Shown here in pieces: positions 26,784 to 34,755 of a stretch of 64,000 nt of DNA (position 1 is its first letter; each line of letters opens with the position of its first letter). The stretch spans positions 186,001 through 250,000 of the forward strand of contig NZ_JAAWVT010000005.1 of assembly GCF_012271785.1 (NCBI RefSeq), given 5' to 3'. This stretch comes from Paeniglutamicibacter terrestris (GTDB taxonomy: Bacteria > Actinomycetota > Actinomycetes > Actinomycetales > Micrococcaceae). A program made the position numbers and the translations under genes. The notes under the pieces were generated by a model, which had not been told where the DNA came from, did not search any database, and was given only the letters and a program-made list of their open reading frames with translations.

Positions 26784-27029
26784 TTAGTCCTGGTGCGCGG
26801 TCTTGGTCGGGTTGCGGTCCGACATGCCCAGGATGTGCTGCGGGATACCGAAGGACAAAATGAGCAGCACGAAGCAGGAGATACCCGGGAGCCAGGCGTT
26901 CTCCAGCGTCCAGTAGCTCAGTGAGTAGATGGCCCCGATGAACAACACCATGAACACCACCAAAGCAACGATGTTCCCGGTCAGGTGGCCCTGGCCCGAG
27001 TGGGCTACGTTCTTGCCGTTCGAGTACAC
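26784..27029 (-). CDS. Small two-helix membrane protein, unknown function
   Basis: The GTG at 27029 follows GAGGAG with 7 nt spacing and gives 81 residues; the frame upstream to 27059 would bury that site. Two hydrophobic segments are visible, NIVALVVFMVLFIGAIYSL and NAWLPGISCFVLLILSFGI, with a short polar turn between them and a charged tail (MSDRNPTKTAHQD). I do not recognise the family. It lies 51 nt downstream of deoC on the opposite side of its stop, and may be the last gene of the PNP-mutase-deoC direction or have its own promoter. Confidence 0.7.
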   Translation of the reverse strand: MYSNGKNVAHSGQGHLTGNIVALVVFMVLFIGAIYSLSYWTLENAWLPGISCFVLLILSFGIPQHILGMSDRNPTKTAHQD

Positions 27030-27080
27030 AGCGATTCTCCTCAAGTGATCTGGTTTCAATGCGCGTGCGGAAACCGTTTT

Positions 27081-27758
27081 TTAGTAACCCGCTGCGCCTT
27101 GTTCACCCTCAACAATAGCAACTCCGGAGCTTGAACCAAGACGTGTTGCGCCGGCATCGATCATGGCCTGCGCGGTTTCCAGCGAACGGACCCCTCCGGA
27201 GGCCTTTACGCCCATGTCCGGACCGACCGTGGAACGCATCAGTGCCACATCCGCCAGCGTGGCTCCGCCGCCGGCAAAACCGGTGGACGTCTTCACAAAA
27301 TCGGCGCCAGCTTCTACCGAGGCGAGGCAGGCAAGTACCTTCTGCTCATCGGTGAGCAGCGCGGTTTCGATGATGACCTTCAGGATCGCACCACCGGCGT
27401 GCACCGCTTGGGCCACCTCGGTGATGTCGGCCACCAGGGCCTCCTTGTCCCCGGCCTTAGCCGCGGCAATGTTGATGACCATGTCCACCTCGTTGGCACC
27501 GTCGTTCACCACGGTGGTGGCCTCAAAGACCTTCGACGCGGTGGGGGTGGCGCCGAACGGGAAACCGATGACCGAGCACGTCAACACGTCCGAGCCGCTC
27601 AGCGCCGCGGAAACGGTGGAAACCCAGATCGGGTTCACGCAGACGGACTTGAAGGAGTACTTCACGGCCTCGGCACAGATGCGTTGAACATCGGCGGAGC
27701 CGGCATCGGGATTCAGGATGGTGTGGTCAATAAAAGAGGCGATGTTCTGGATGCTCAT
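27081..27758 (-). CDS. deoC: Deoxyribose-phosphate aldolase
   Basis: The 225-residue TIM-barrel class I aldolase splits 2-deoxyribose-5-phosphate into glyceraldehyde-3-phosphate and acetaldehyde. [11 protein letters not shown] at the N-terminus, [10 protein letters not shown], the Schiff-base Lys segment [10 protein letters not shown], and [10 protein letters not shown] near the end identify it. It is third in the minus-strand order PNP, phosphosugar mutase, deoC, which together would convert purine deoxynucleosides to central intermediates. Confidence 0.95.
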   Translation of the reverse strand: MSIQNIASFIDHTILNPDAGSADVQRICAEAVKYSFKSVCVNPIWVSTVSAALSGSDVLTCSVIGFPFGATPTASKVFEATTVVNDGANEVDMVINIAAAKAGDKEALVADITEVAQAVHAGGAILKVIIETALLTDEQKVLACLASVEAGADFVKTSTGFAGGGATLADVALMRSTVGPDMGVKASGGVRSLETAQAMIDAGATRLGSSSGVAIVEGEQGAAGY

Positions 27759-27848
27759 GGTCGGTGGATCAAACTCCTGGTCGAAGGCGGGGATATGCGG
27801 TGTATAGCGGGAAGGGGGGCTGAAGCCCCGGGGAGGTCCTGTGCGCGG

Positions 27849-29603
27849 CTAACCGCGCAGTAGGGCGGCAAGTTCGTTCTTGATGCGCTCCAGTTGCGCG
27901 GCGGCGGTGGCACGGGCGGCCGGCACATCGCTCGCGGTGGCCACCGGCGCGATGACCTCGAGGTAGCACTTGAGCTTCGGTTCGGTGCCCGAGGGGCGCA
28001 CAATTACTCGGGTGTTATTAACCGTGCCAAAAAGCAGTCCGTCGGTCGGTGGCAGCGTGGCACCCAATGAAAGGTCCTCAAACTCGGTCACGGCTTCGCC
28101 GCCCAGGGCGCTCGGGGGAGCGGTGCGCAGTGATTGCATCATGGTGGACAACAGGCCCAGATCAGCCACGCGGACCGAAAGCTGGTCGGTGGCGTGCAGT
28201 CCGTGTTTCAGCGCCAGCTCATCAAGCACCTCGGGGAGTGAGGAACCGGTGGCCTTCAGCTCGGCGGCGTAGTCGGCCAGCAGCAGCCCGGCGGACATGC
28301 CGTCCTTGTCGCGTACCAGTGCCGGGGCCACGCAGTAGCCCAGTGCTTCCTCGTAGCCGAAGCTGAGCGAGGGCACCCGCGAGATCCATTTAAAGCCGGT
28401 CAGGGTGTTGTGGTGCTCCAGGGAATGAGAGCTGGCGATGGCCGCGAGCATGCGCGAGGAGACGATGGAGTTGGCCAACACAGCGCCCGGCGCGGCACGT
28501 GCCGCCATTCGCTCGCCCAGCAGCCAGCCGACCTCATCCCCGCGCAGCATCCGCCAGCCGGTGAGCGGGAACTTCACTGCCGCCGCACAACGATCGGCAT
28601 CGGGATCATTGGCGATGACCAGATCGGCGTCGGTTTGTTGCGCCAGCGCCAACGCCAGATCCAGGGCGCCGGGTTCCTCCGGGTTCGGGAAGGCCACGGT
28701 GGGGAAATCGGGATCCGGATCTTGCTGTTCGGGAACCAAACGCACCCGCGAGAAGCCCGCGCGGCCCAGCGCCTGGGCCATGGTGTGTCCGCCAACTCCG
28801 TGCAGCGGAGTCAGCACGATGCGCAGCGATTCACGCGCCGCAATGAGCGCTTCACTCTGCGCATCGGCGCGCACACCGGGTTCGGGCACCACCGCGGCGA
28901 TGGCGTCGAGGTAGCGTTCCTCGATCGAATCCGGCGCAGCGGCACCGGGCAGGACCTCCCAGCCGTCCGCGGCCAGAACGATGTCACGAATCGGCTCATC
29001 GTGGTTGATCTGCGCGGCGATGGCGGCGTCCACCGGGCTCACGATCTGGGCGCCCCGCCCCCAACCAGTTTCGGCGCGGGCTCCGGTGTACACCTTGTAA
29101 CCGTTATCGGCGGCCGGATTGTGGCTGGCGGTAACCATGATCCCGGCCTCCGCTTCCAGGGCGCGGACCGCCCAAGCCAGTACCGGCGTGGGCAGCGGAG
29201 CGGGCAACAGCTGTACCTCGATGCCGGCAGCGGTGAGAACCGCGGCGGACTCGTGGGCAAAACGCTCCGAGTTATGCCGGGCATCAAAACCGATGACCGC
29301 CCGCGGCCGATAGGCACCGGCGGCGGTGTTCAACAAAAAGCGGCCGATGCCCGCCGCCGTGCGGCGCACCACCATGGAGTTCATCCGGTTGGGGCCAGGA
29401 CCCAACTCGGCGCGCAACCCCGCGGTGCCAAAGGCCAGATTCGTGGCAAAACGGTCGGCCAGTTCCGCCGTAGCGCCCGGCTCGCCACTCCGCACCCGAT
29501 CACACAATTGCACCAGTTGCGCAGCGGTGTGCCGGTCCGGGTCCTGTGCTGCCCAGGCAGCTGCACGATCCAGCAGGGCTGGGTCTAACGGGTGTGTACT
29601 CAT
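27849..29603 (-). CDS. Phospho-sugar mutase (phosphopentomutase/phosphoglucomutase/PMM-like)
   Basis: The 584-residue protein is an alpha-D-phosphohexomutase superfamily member. The phosphoserine loop is VTASHNPAADNGYKVY, the metal loop is VIANDPDADRCAAAV, and GDEVGWLLGERM is the sugar-binding region; FGTAGLRAELGPGPNRMN is the N-terminal substrate loop. VNNTRVIVRPSGTEPKLKCYLEV is the phosphate-binding C-terminal domain. In mycobacteria the homologue (pmmB) is also next to the purine nucleoside phosphorylase gene. Placed between PNP and deoC it would best fit ribose/deoxyribose-1-phosphate to 5-phosphate conversion, but hexose specificity is possible. Confidence 0.92.
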   Translation of the reverse strand: MSTHPLDPALLDRAAAWAAQDPDRHTAAQLVQLCDRVRSGEPGATAELADRFATNLAFGTAGLRAELGPGPNRMNSMVVRRTAAGIGRFLLNTAAGAYRPRAVIGFDARHNSERFAHESAAVLTAAGIEVQLLPAPLPTPVLAWAVRALEAEAGIMVTASHNPAADNGYKVYTGARAETGWGRGAQIVSPVDAAIAAQINHDEPIRDIVLAADGWEVLPGAAAPDSIEERYLDAIAAVVPEPGVRADAQSEALIAARESLRIVLTPLHGVGGHTMAQALGRAGFSRVRLVPEQQDPDPDFPTVAFPNPEEPGALDLALALAQQTDADLVIANDPDADRCAAAVKFPLTGWRMLRGDEVGWLLGERMAARAAPGAVLANSIVSSRMLAAIASSHSLEHHNTLTGFKWISRVPSLSFGYEEALGYCVAPALVRDKDGMSAGLLLADYAAELKATGSSLPEVLDELALKHGLHATDQLSVRVADLGLLSTMMQSLRTAPPSALGGEAVTEFEDLSLGATLPPTDGLLFGTVNNTRVIVRPSGTEPKLKCYLEVIAPVATASDVPAARATAAAQLERIKNELAALLRG

Positions 29604-29650
29604 GAACGAGGGATCCTTTGGGCCGAAAGAACGTGTGTTGCGGGTGCGTC

Positions 29651-29673
29651 GGCGGCGGCTTGGCGCCGCCGCC
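29651..29673. other. GC-rich hairpin between PNP and mutase genes
   Basis: GGCGGCG (29651-29657) can pair with CGCCGCC (29667-29673), with possible extension in the loop. It lies in the 114-nt gap between the two genes and could partly attenuate or stabilise the transcript. No T-run is present. Confidence 0.35.
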
Positions 29674-29717
29674 TGCGCTCTGCTGCTGAGCTGCGGTGCT
29701 AGTACAGGGTGGCGATG

Positions 29718-30527
29718 TTAGAGCTTGGCAACGATGTCGGCCAGCAGCGCGGAAATGCGCGGACCCGCCGCTGCGCCGGCTTCGATGACCTCTTCGTGGC
29801 TCAGTGCGGTGGCGGAGATGCCAGCGGCCAGGTTGGTGACCAGTGAGATACCGAAGACCTCCATGCCAGCGTGACGCGCGGCAATGGCTTCAAGCGCGGT
29901 GGACATGCCGACCAGATCTGCACCAATCACCTTGGCGTACTTCACCTCTGCGGGGGTCTCGTAATGCGGACCGGTGAACTGTGCGTACACGCCCTCATCA
30001 AGACTCGGGTCAACCTCGCGGGCCAGAGCACGGATGCGGGTGGAGTACAGATCGGTGAGATCCACAAACGTCGCCCCCTCCAGCGGGGAGGTGGCGGTGA
30101 GGTTGATGTGGTCGGCAATCAGCACCGGGGTGCCGGGGGTCCACGCGGGGTTCAGTCCGCCGCAGCCGTTGGTCAGCACCAGGGTCTTGGCCCCGGCGGC
30201 GGCGGCGGTGCGCACCCCGTGGACCACTGCGCGCACGCCCTTGCCCTCGTAGAAGTGGGTGCGGGCGCCGAGTACCAGCACGCGTTTTCCGGTGGCGGTG
30301 AGCACCGAGGAAATGGTGCCCACGTGTCCCGGGACGGCCGCGGCGTGGAAGCCGGGCAGCGTCGTGGCATCAATGCTGTGGGTGGTTTCACCAATGAGGT
30401 TTGCTGCCTCGCCCCAGCCGGAGCCGAGGACCAGCGCGATGTCGTGGTGTGGCACGCCCGTTACGTCGGCGATTTGTGCGGCGGCGGCCGAAGCCAGGTC
30501 AAAGGGGGCAGATGCGTTATCGATCAC
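29718..30527 (-). CDS. Purine-nucleoside phosphorylase
   Basis: The 269-residue trimeric-type enzyme cleaves purine (deoxy)nucleosides with phosphate to base and (deoxy)ribose-1-phosphate. DIALVLGSGWGEAAN, the phosphate loop, VLVLTNGCGGLNPAWTPGTP, FTGPHYETPAEVK and DLVGMSTALEAIAARHAGME mark the family, the last two contacting phosphate and sugar/base. The GTG at 30527 (VIDNASAP) gives the normal length; the frame runs on to 30728 over unlike sequence. It heads the salvage genes and is divergent from lpdA. Confidence 0.93.
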   Translation of the reverse strand: MIDNASAPFDLASAAAAQIADVTGVPHHDIALVLGSGWGEAANLIGETTHSIDATTLPGFHAAAVPGHVGTISSVLTATGKRVLVLGARTHFYEGKGVRAVVHGVRTAAAAGAKTLVLTNGCGGLNPAWTPGTPVLIADHINLTATSPLEGATFVDLTDLYSTRIRALAREVDPSLDEGVYAQFTGPHYETPAEVKYAKVIGADLVGMSTALEAIAARHAGMEVFGISLVTNLAAGISATALSHEEVIEAGAAAGPRISALLADIVAKL

Positions 30528-30753
30528 GGGGTTAAACTTACCGGCGGAACCTCGCCTTGTCAGGTGGAGTGCCTCCGAAGCCCGGTCAGCTGCACCGCGG
30601 CAGAGAATATTCCGCGCCAATTCGCGGATTCTAGGTTGATTGGGCCCGCCCCTAAAACCGCGCGGTACACCAGCGGATCCGCCGTCACGGGCACTGCGGC
30701 TCGCGTGGGCGAAAAATGCGGTGTGCACTTGGTGGCGAGGTAAGGAAGAATGG

Positions 30754-32166
30754 GTGATCGTGAGTGCACAACGCGATATCTCTTCCCCCAGACTTGTAAT
30801 TCTCGGCGGTGGCCCCGGTGGCTACGAAGCCGCGATGGTTGGTGCCCAGCTGGGCGCCCAGGTCACCATCGTCGAACGAGCGGGCATGGGAGGTTCTGCG
30901 GTTCTGACCGACGTTGTCCCGTCCAAGACGCTCGTCGCCACCGCCGACGCCATGCGCCGAGTCACCGGCGCCCGCGAATTTGGTGTTCAGGTGGGTGATC
31001 CCAGCACTCTTGCCGTTGCAGATCTCTCGGTCATGAACGCCCGACTCATGGAGCTGGCGCGTGAGCAGTCCTCCGACATCCACATGGGCCTGGAGCGCGT
31101 GGGTGTACGGGTGGTCATCGGCGAGGGAAAATTGCTCGACGCGAGCACCGTTGAGGTGACCCGTGCCGATGGCAGCGTTGAGACCATCGATGCCGATGCT
31201 CTACTGATCGCCACCGGTGCGCACCCGCGCGAATTGCCGACCGCCCTTCCCGATGGCGAGCGCATCTTCAACTGGACCCAGATCTACAACCTCAAGGAAG
31301 CCCCCGAGCACCTGATCGTCATCGGTTCCGGTGTCACGGGTGCCGAGTTCGCTTCCGCCTACAACCTGCTGGGCACCAAGGTCACCCTGGTGTCCTCACG
31401 TGACCGCGTGCTGCCGGGCGAAGATGCCGACGCCGCTGAGGTCCTCGAGCAGGCGTTTAAGAACAACGGCGTCAACGTCGTGGCCAAGTCCCGCGCCGAG
31501 GCCGTTGAACGCGTGGGAGACATCGTTAAGGTGACCCTGAGCGATGGACGGGTCATCGAGGGTAGCCACTGCCTGGTGGCGGTTGGCTCCATCCCTAACA
31601 CCGCCGGTATCGGCCTGGAAGAAGCGGGCATCAAGCTCTCGGAATCCGGCCACATCCAGGTTGATGGCGTCTCGCGCACCACCGCCAGCAACGTCTACGC
31701 CGCGGGGGATTGCACCGGCGTCTTCGCGCTGGCATCCGTATCCGCGATGCAGGGGCGCATCGCCATGGCTCACCTGTTGGGCGACTCGGTGAAGCCGCTG
31801 AAGCTCACCGAGGTCTCCTCGAACATCTTCACCTCCCCGGAGATCGCCACCGTGGGTGTCACCGAGAACATGGTCGCCGAGGGAAAGTACCAGGCGGACA
31901 TCATCAAGCTGGATCTGGCCACCAACGCGCGCGCCAAGATGATGAATGTTAACCAGGGCTTCGTGAAGATCATTTCGCGCCGCGGATCCGGAACCATCAT
32001 CGGTGGCGTGGTGGTTGCCCCGCGCGCCTCCGAGCTGATCTTCCCGATCGCGCTGGCGGTACACAACAAGCTGCACGTTGATGATGTGGCCGAGACGTTC
32101 TCGGTCTACCCATCGCTCTCGGGCTCCATTTCCGAGGCCGCGCGCCGACTGCACGTCCACCTCTAG
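30754..32166 (+). CDS. lpdA: LpdA-type NAD(P)H-quinone dehydrogenase, lacks redox disulfide
   Basis: The 470-residue flavoprotein has two Rossmann motifs: LVILGGGPGGYEAAMVGAQL (FAD) and LIVIGSGVTGAEFASAYNLL (NAD(P)H), plus SNVYAAGDCTGVFALASVSA and a C-terminal dimerisation domain. Where lipoamide dehydrogenases have GG-x-C-x4-C, this protein has GGSAVLTDV, so neither Cys is present. That matches mycobacterial LpdA (Rv3303c), which reduces quinones instead of lipoamide. The GTG at 30754 has AGGAAG 5 nt upstream; another GTG at 30760 is possible. It is divergent from the PNP gene, also as in mycobacteria. Confidence 0.9.
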   Translation: MIVSAQRDISSPRLVILGGGPGGYEAAMVGAQLGAQVTIVERAGMGGSAVLTDVVPSKTLVATADAMRRVTGAREFGVQVGDPSTLAVADLSVMNARLMELAREQSSDIHMGLERVGVRVVIGEGKLLDASTVEVTRADGSVETIDADALLIATGAHPRELPTALPDGERIFNWTQIYNLKEAPEHLIVIGSGVTGAEFASAYNLLGTKVTLVSSRDRVLPGEDADAAEVLEQAFKNNGVNVVAKSRAEAVERVGDIVKVTLSDGRVIEGSHCLVAVGSIPNTAGIGLEEAGIKLSESGHIQVDGVSRTTASNVYAAGDCTGVFALASVSAMQGRIAMAHLLGDSVKPLKLTEVSSNIFTSPEIATVGVTENMVAEGKYQADIIKLDLATNARAKMMNVNQGFVKIISRRGSGTIIGGVVVAPRASELIFPIALAVHNKLHVDDVAETFSVYPSLSGSISEAARRLHVHL

Positions 32167-32175
32167 GACAACGCT

Positions 32176-32195
32176 GCGGGCAGCTGACTGCCCGC
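32176..32195. terminator. Hairpin after lpdA
   Basis: GCGGGCAG (32176-32183) and CTGCCCGC (32188-32195) form an 8-bp perfect stem with a CTGA tetraloop, 9 nt past the lpdA stop. No T-run follows. Confidence 0.55.
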
Positions 32196-32325
32196 CATTG
32201 ACTCTAGGCCTAGGCCGTCATTCCCGATCATGGGGGTGGCGGCCTATTCTCTGCCCGCGAGTGGTTGGTCCCCCGGACAGGGAGCGCACTCGGCGGCAAG
32301 TTCCCAACACACACCGGGAAATTCG

Positions 32326-32390
32326 TTGACCACGATCGTGCCCTGTGACAAGATGTGTCCAAATAGTGGAACAAGTGTCCAATAGATGGA
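32326..32390. promoter_or_regulatory. Twin TCCA-N5-TGGA operators and promoter-like elements upstream of the MFS gene
   Basis: Two tandem palindromes, TCCA-AATAG-TGGA (32358-32370) and TCCA-ATAGA-TGGA (32378-32390), are spaced exactly 20 bp apart, about two helical turns, each preceded by GTG. Upstream, TTGACC (32326-32331) resembles a -35 hexamer and abuts a perfect 10-bp palindrome CACGATCGTG (32331-32340). The arrangement fits cooperative binding of two dimers of a regulator that is not encoded next door. Confidence 0.6.
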
Positions 32391-32450
32391 CGCGAGTTCT
32401 AAACTAATGAGTAAGTAACTGGCAGGTATCCACCTAGAGAATCACGAGTC

Positions 32451-33848
32451 ATGTCCAACAAGACCACGGTCGCTGCACCGAAAGAAAACACACGCGGTCG
32501 CGTGCTGTTTGCCAGCCTCATCGGCACCACCATCGAGTTCTTCGATTTCTACGCGTACGCCACGGCGTCGGTGCTGGTATTCCCGACACTGTTCTTCCCG
32601 AACGCCTCGAACGTGAACGCGATCCTCTCCTCCTTCGCGATTTTCGGCGTCGCGTTTGTCGCGCGCCCCGTTGGCTCGGTGCTCTTCGGGCACTTCGGTG
32701 ACAAGATCGGGCGCAAGGGCACCCTGGTGGCCTCGCTGCTGCTGATGGGTATCGCCACCTTCCTGATCGGCTTCTTGCCCCCGGCCCAAGGTAACTTCGT
32801 GGTGCTGGCACCGCTGATGCTGGTGCTGCTGCGCTTCGCTCAGGGCCTGGCCCTGGGTGGGGAATGGTCCGGTGCAGCATTGCTGGCCACCGAGAATGCT
32901 CCGGCCAACAAGCGCGCCATCTATGGCACCTTCCCGCAGCTGGGTGCACCGGTTGGCTTTATCATCGCCAACCTGATGTTCGTCATTCTGCAGCTCACCC
33001 TGACCACCGAGCAATTTATGGCTTGGGGCTGGCGCATCCCCTTCATCCTCTCCGCAGTGATGGTCGCCATCGGCCTCTGGGTTCGCCTGAAGCTGGTCGA
33101 ATCCGTCTCCTTCACTAAGGTGGTAGAGCAGAAGAAGGTTGCCAAGTCGCCCTTCAAGACCACGATGAAGTACCACTGGCGCCCGGTGTTGGCAGGTACC
33201 TTCATCATGCTGGCCACCTACGTGCTCTTCTACCTGATGACGGCCTTCACGCTGACCTACGGCACGGCACCGGCCACGGTTGAGGCAGCACGCGCCGCCG
33301 CCGAGGCCAAGGGCAAGGTCTTCGACGCCGCCGCCGAGGCGGCCTTCGCCCCGGGTCTGGGCATCGCCCGCCCCGAATTCCTGACGATGCTCATCATCGG
33401 TGTGGTCTTCTTCGGTATCTTCACCATGGTCTCCGGGCCGCTGGCGGAGAAGTACGGCCGCCGCAAGTTCCTGATTGTTGTCACCAGCGGCATCTTCGTC
33501 TTCGGTGCCACCTGGACGCTGATGTTTGGTCCCGGCAAGGCTGCGGCCATGGTCGGCCTGATCCTCGGCTTCACGCTGATGGGTCTGACCTTTGGCCCGA
33601 TGGCCTCATACCTGCCCGAGCTCTTCCCCTCGAACGTGCGCTACACCGGTTCGGCGATTGCCTACAACCTCTCCTCGGTCATCGGTGCGGCTCCGGCCTC
33701 GTTTGTGGCCATTGCGTTGTGGCAGTTCGGCGGCGGAAACACCATGTGGGTGGGCCTCTACCTGGCCCTCGGTGCGGTGCTGACTCTGGTCGCACTGTTC
33801 CTGACCAAGGACACCAAGGACGTTGACTACGAGAACAACGTCGCCTAA
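32451..33848 (+). CDS. MFS transporter, metabolite:H+ symporter (MHS) family
   Basis: The 465-residue membrane protein has twelve hydrophobic segments and the MHS hallmarks: ASLIGTTIEFFDFYAYATAS in TM1, VARPVGSVLFGHFGDKIGRKGTL (the A-motif between TM2 and TM3) and RFAQGLALGGEWSGAALLATENAP in TM4. The family takes up organic acids, betaines or aromatic acids with protons. A polar loop near residues 275-300 (ARAAAEAKGKVFDAAAEAA) is Ala-rich and longer than usual. It is a single gene with an elaborate upstream region; the substrate cannot be deduced. Confidence 0.9.
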   Translation: MSNKTTVAAPKENTRGRVLFASLIGTTIEFFDFYAYATASVLVFPTLFFPNASNVNAILSSFAIFGVAFVARPVGSVLFGHFGDKIGRKGTLVASLLLMGIATFLIGFLPPAQGNFVVLAPLMLVLLRFAQGLALGGEWSGAALLATENAPANKRAIYGTFPQLGAPVGFIIANLMFVILQLTLTTEQFMAWGWRIPFILSAVMVAIGLWVRLKLVESVSFTKVVEQKKVAKSPFKTTMKYHWRPVLAGTFIMLATYVLFYLMTAFTLTYGTAPATVEAARAAAEAKGKVFDAAAEAAFAPGLGIARPEFLTMLIIGVVFFGIFTMVSGPLAEKYGRRKFLIVVTSGIFVFGATWTLMFGPGKAAAMVGLILGFTLMGLTFGPMASYLPELFPSNVRYTGSAIAYNLSSVIGAAPASFVAIALWQFGGGNTMWVGLYLALGAVLTLVALFLTKDTKDVDYENNVA

Positions 33849-33890
33849 TTTCTCACCCGACTTCCGCGCCCCGCGCTGAAGCCCTGCCTC

Positions 33891-33928
33891 GCGGCGTCCG
33901 CCACCTGATGACAGGTGGCGGACGCCGC
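33891..33928. terminator. Perfect 17-bp hairpin between convergent MFS and DinB-like genes
   Basis: GCGGCGTCCGCCACCTG (33891-33907) pairs with CAGGTGGCGGACGCCGC (33912-33928) around an ATGA tetraloop. It lies 43 nt past the MFS stop and 60 nt past the stop of the minus-strand gene, a likely bidirectional terminator. Confidence 0.75.
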
Positions 33929-33987
33929 GTGCGTTTAAGCCTTGTTCTTGATCCTCGGCAGCCCCGAAAGCTCCGGCAGCTTCGGCG

Positions 33988-34527
33988 TTATTCGCCCACC
34001 TGACCATCGATGCACTCACGCAAGAGATCGGCATGGCCATTGTGTCGCGCGTACTCTTCGATCAGATGGGTCAGGATCCAGCGCACGGAAAGCACGCCGT
34101 GTCTCCCGGCTGAGACGGCGTCATCAAGCTCCGCGCGGCTCAGCACCGCATCCGAATACGCCATTTCCGCCTTCCAAGCGTCCATGGACTCTGTCACCAA
34201 GAGGGCCTCGGCATCGTTTAGTGCCGGGCCGCGAGGGAAAACAAAGTCGATGTCCGGCGAATCATCAAACCAGTACAGCGGCGCGTCCTTGCTCCCGGAG
34301 AGCGAACTACGAATCCAGAAGCGCTCGACGTCGCTCAGATGCCGCACCAAGCCGATGAGGGAGAGTTCTGACGGCGGGACCGAACGGCTCATCAGGGCGC
34401 TGTGACTCAATCCGGAGCACTTGAGTGCCAGCGTCTGGCGCTGGTATGTGAGAAAGCCAAGCAGCGTTGCGCGTTCGCTGCCACGCGGCGGGGGATCGGT
34501 GCGCGGATCGGCACGTGCCTCGGTCAT
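33988..34527 (-). CDS. DinB/DUF664 family protein
   Basis: The 179-residue product is a four-helix DinB-type protein: LLGFLTYQRQTLALKCSGLS, LSLIGLVRHLSDVERFWI (first metal-ligand His in RHL), and SVRWILTHLIEEYARHNGHADLLRE with two His in the last helix. These three His usually bind a metal ion and some members act as thiol S-transferases (mycothiol or bacillithiol users). DUF664 members are frequent in mycothiol-producing Actinobacteria, so a mycothiol-linked reaction is plausible but unproven. Confidence 0.85.
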   Translation of the reverse strand: MTEARADPRTDPPPRGSERATLLGFLTYQRQTLALKCSGLSHSALMSRSVPPSELSLIGLVRHLSDVERFWIRSSLSGSKDAPLYWFDDSPDIDFVFPRGPALNDAEALLVTESMDAWKAEMAYSDAVLSRAELDDAVSAGRHGVLSVRWILTHLIEEYARHNGHADLLRECIDGQVGE

Positions 34528-34671
34528 TGCTTGCTCAACGGTTCGTTTTCCCCAGCGCTGGGCCCGCCATCGGCTGCGCTTTGTTCAGTGGTCATGCTCA
34601 CCACACTAGGAGCCGGCGGTGCACCGTGGGTGATGACGCACCGGAGCGGACCCGGCGGACACAACCCAGAA

Positions 34672-34726
34672 CAAAAAAGGACGGTGTCGTCCCTCTATAC
34701 GCAAGCGCAGAGGGACGACACCGTCC
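34672..34726 (-). terminator. Rho-independent terminator of the accA transcript
   Basis: GGACGGTGTCGTCCCTCT (34679-34696) and AGAGGGACGACACCGTCC (34709-34726) are perfectly complementary over 18 bp. Read on the minus strand, the hairpin is followed at once by a run of T (complement of AAAAAA at 34673-34678). It lies 30 nt past the accA stop. Confidence 0.92.
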
Positions 34727-34755
34727 TGAGAGCAGGTGGTGCGGGGTGTGACTGG

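Noticed and set aside
28410-29588. 392-codon plus-strand frame
   Set aside because: Antisense to the phosphosugar mutase, whose active-site motifs fix the coding strand.
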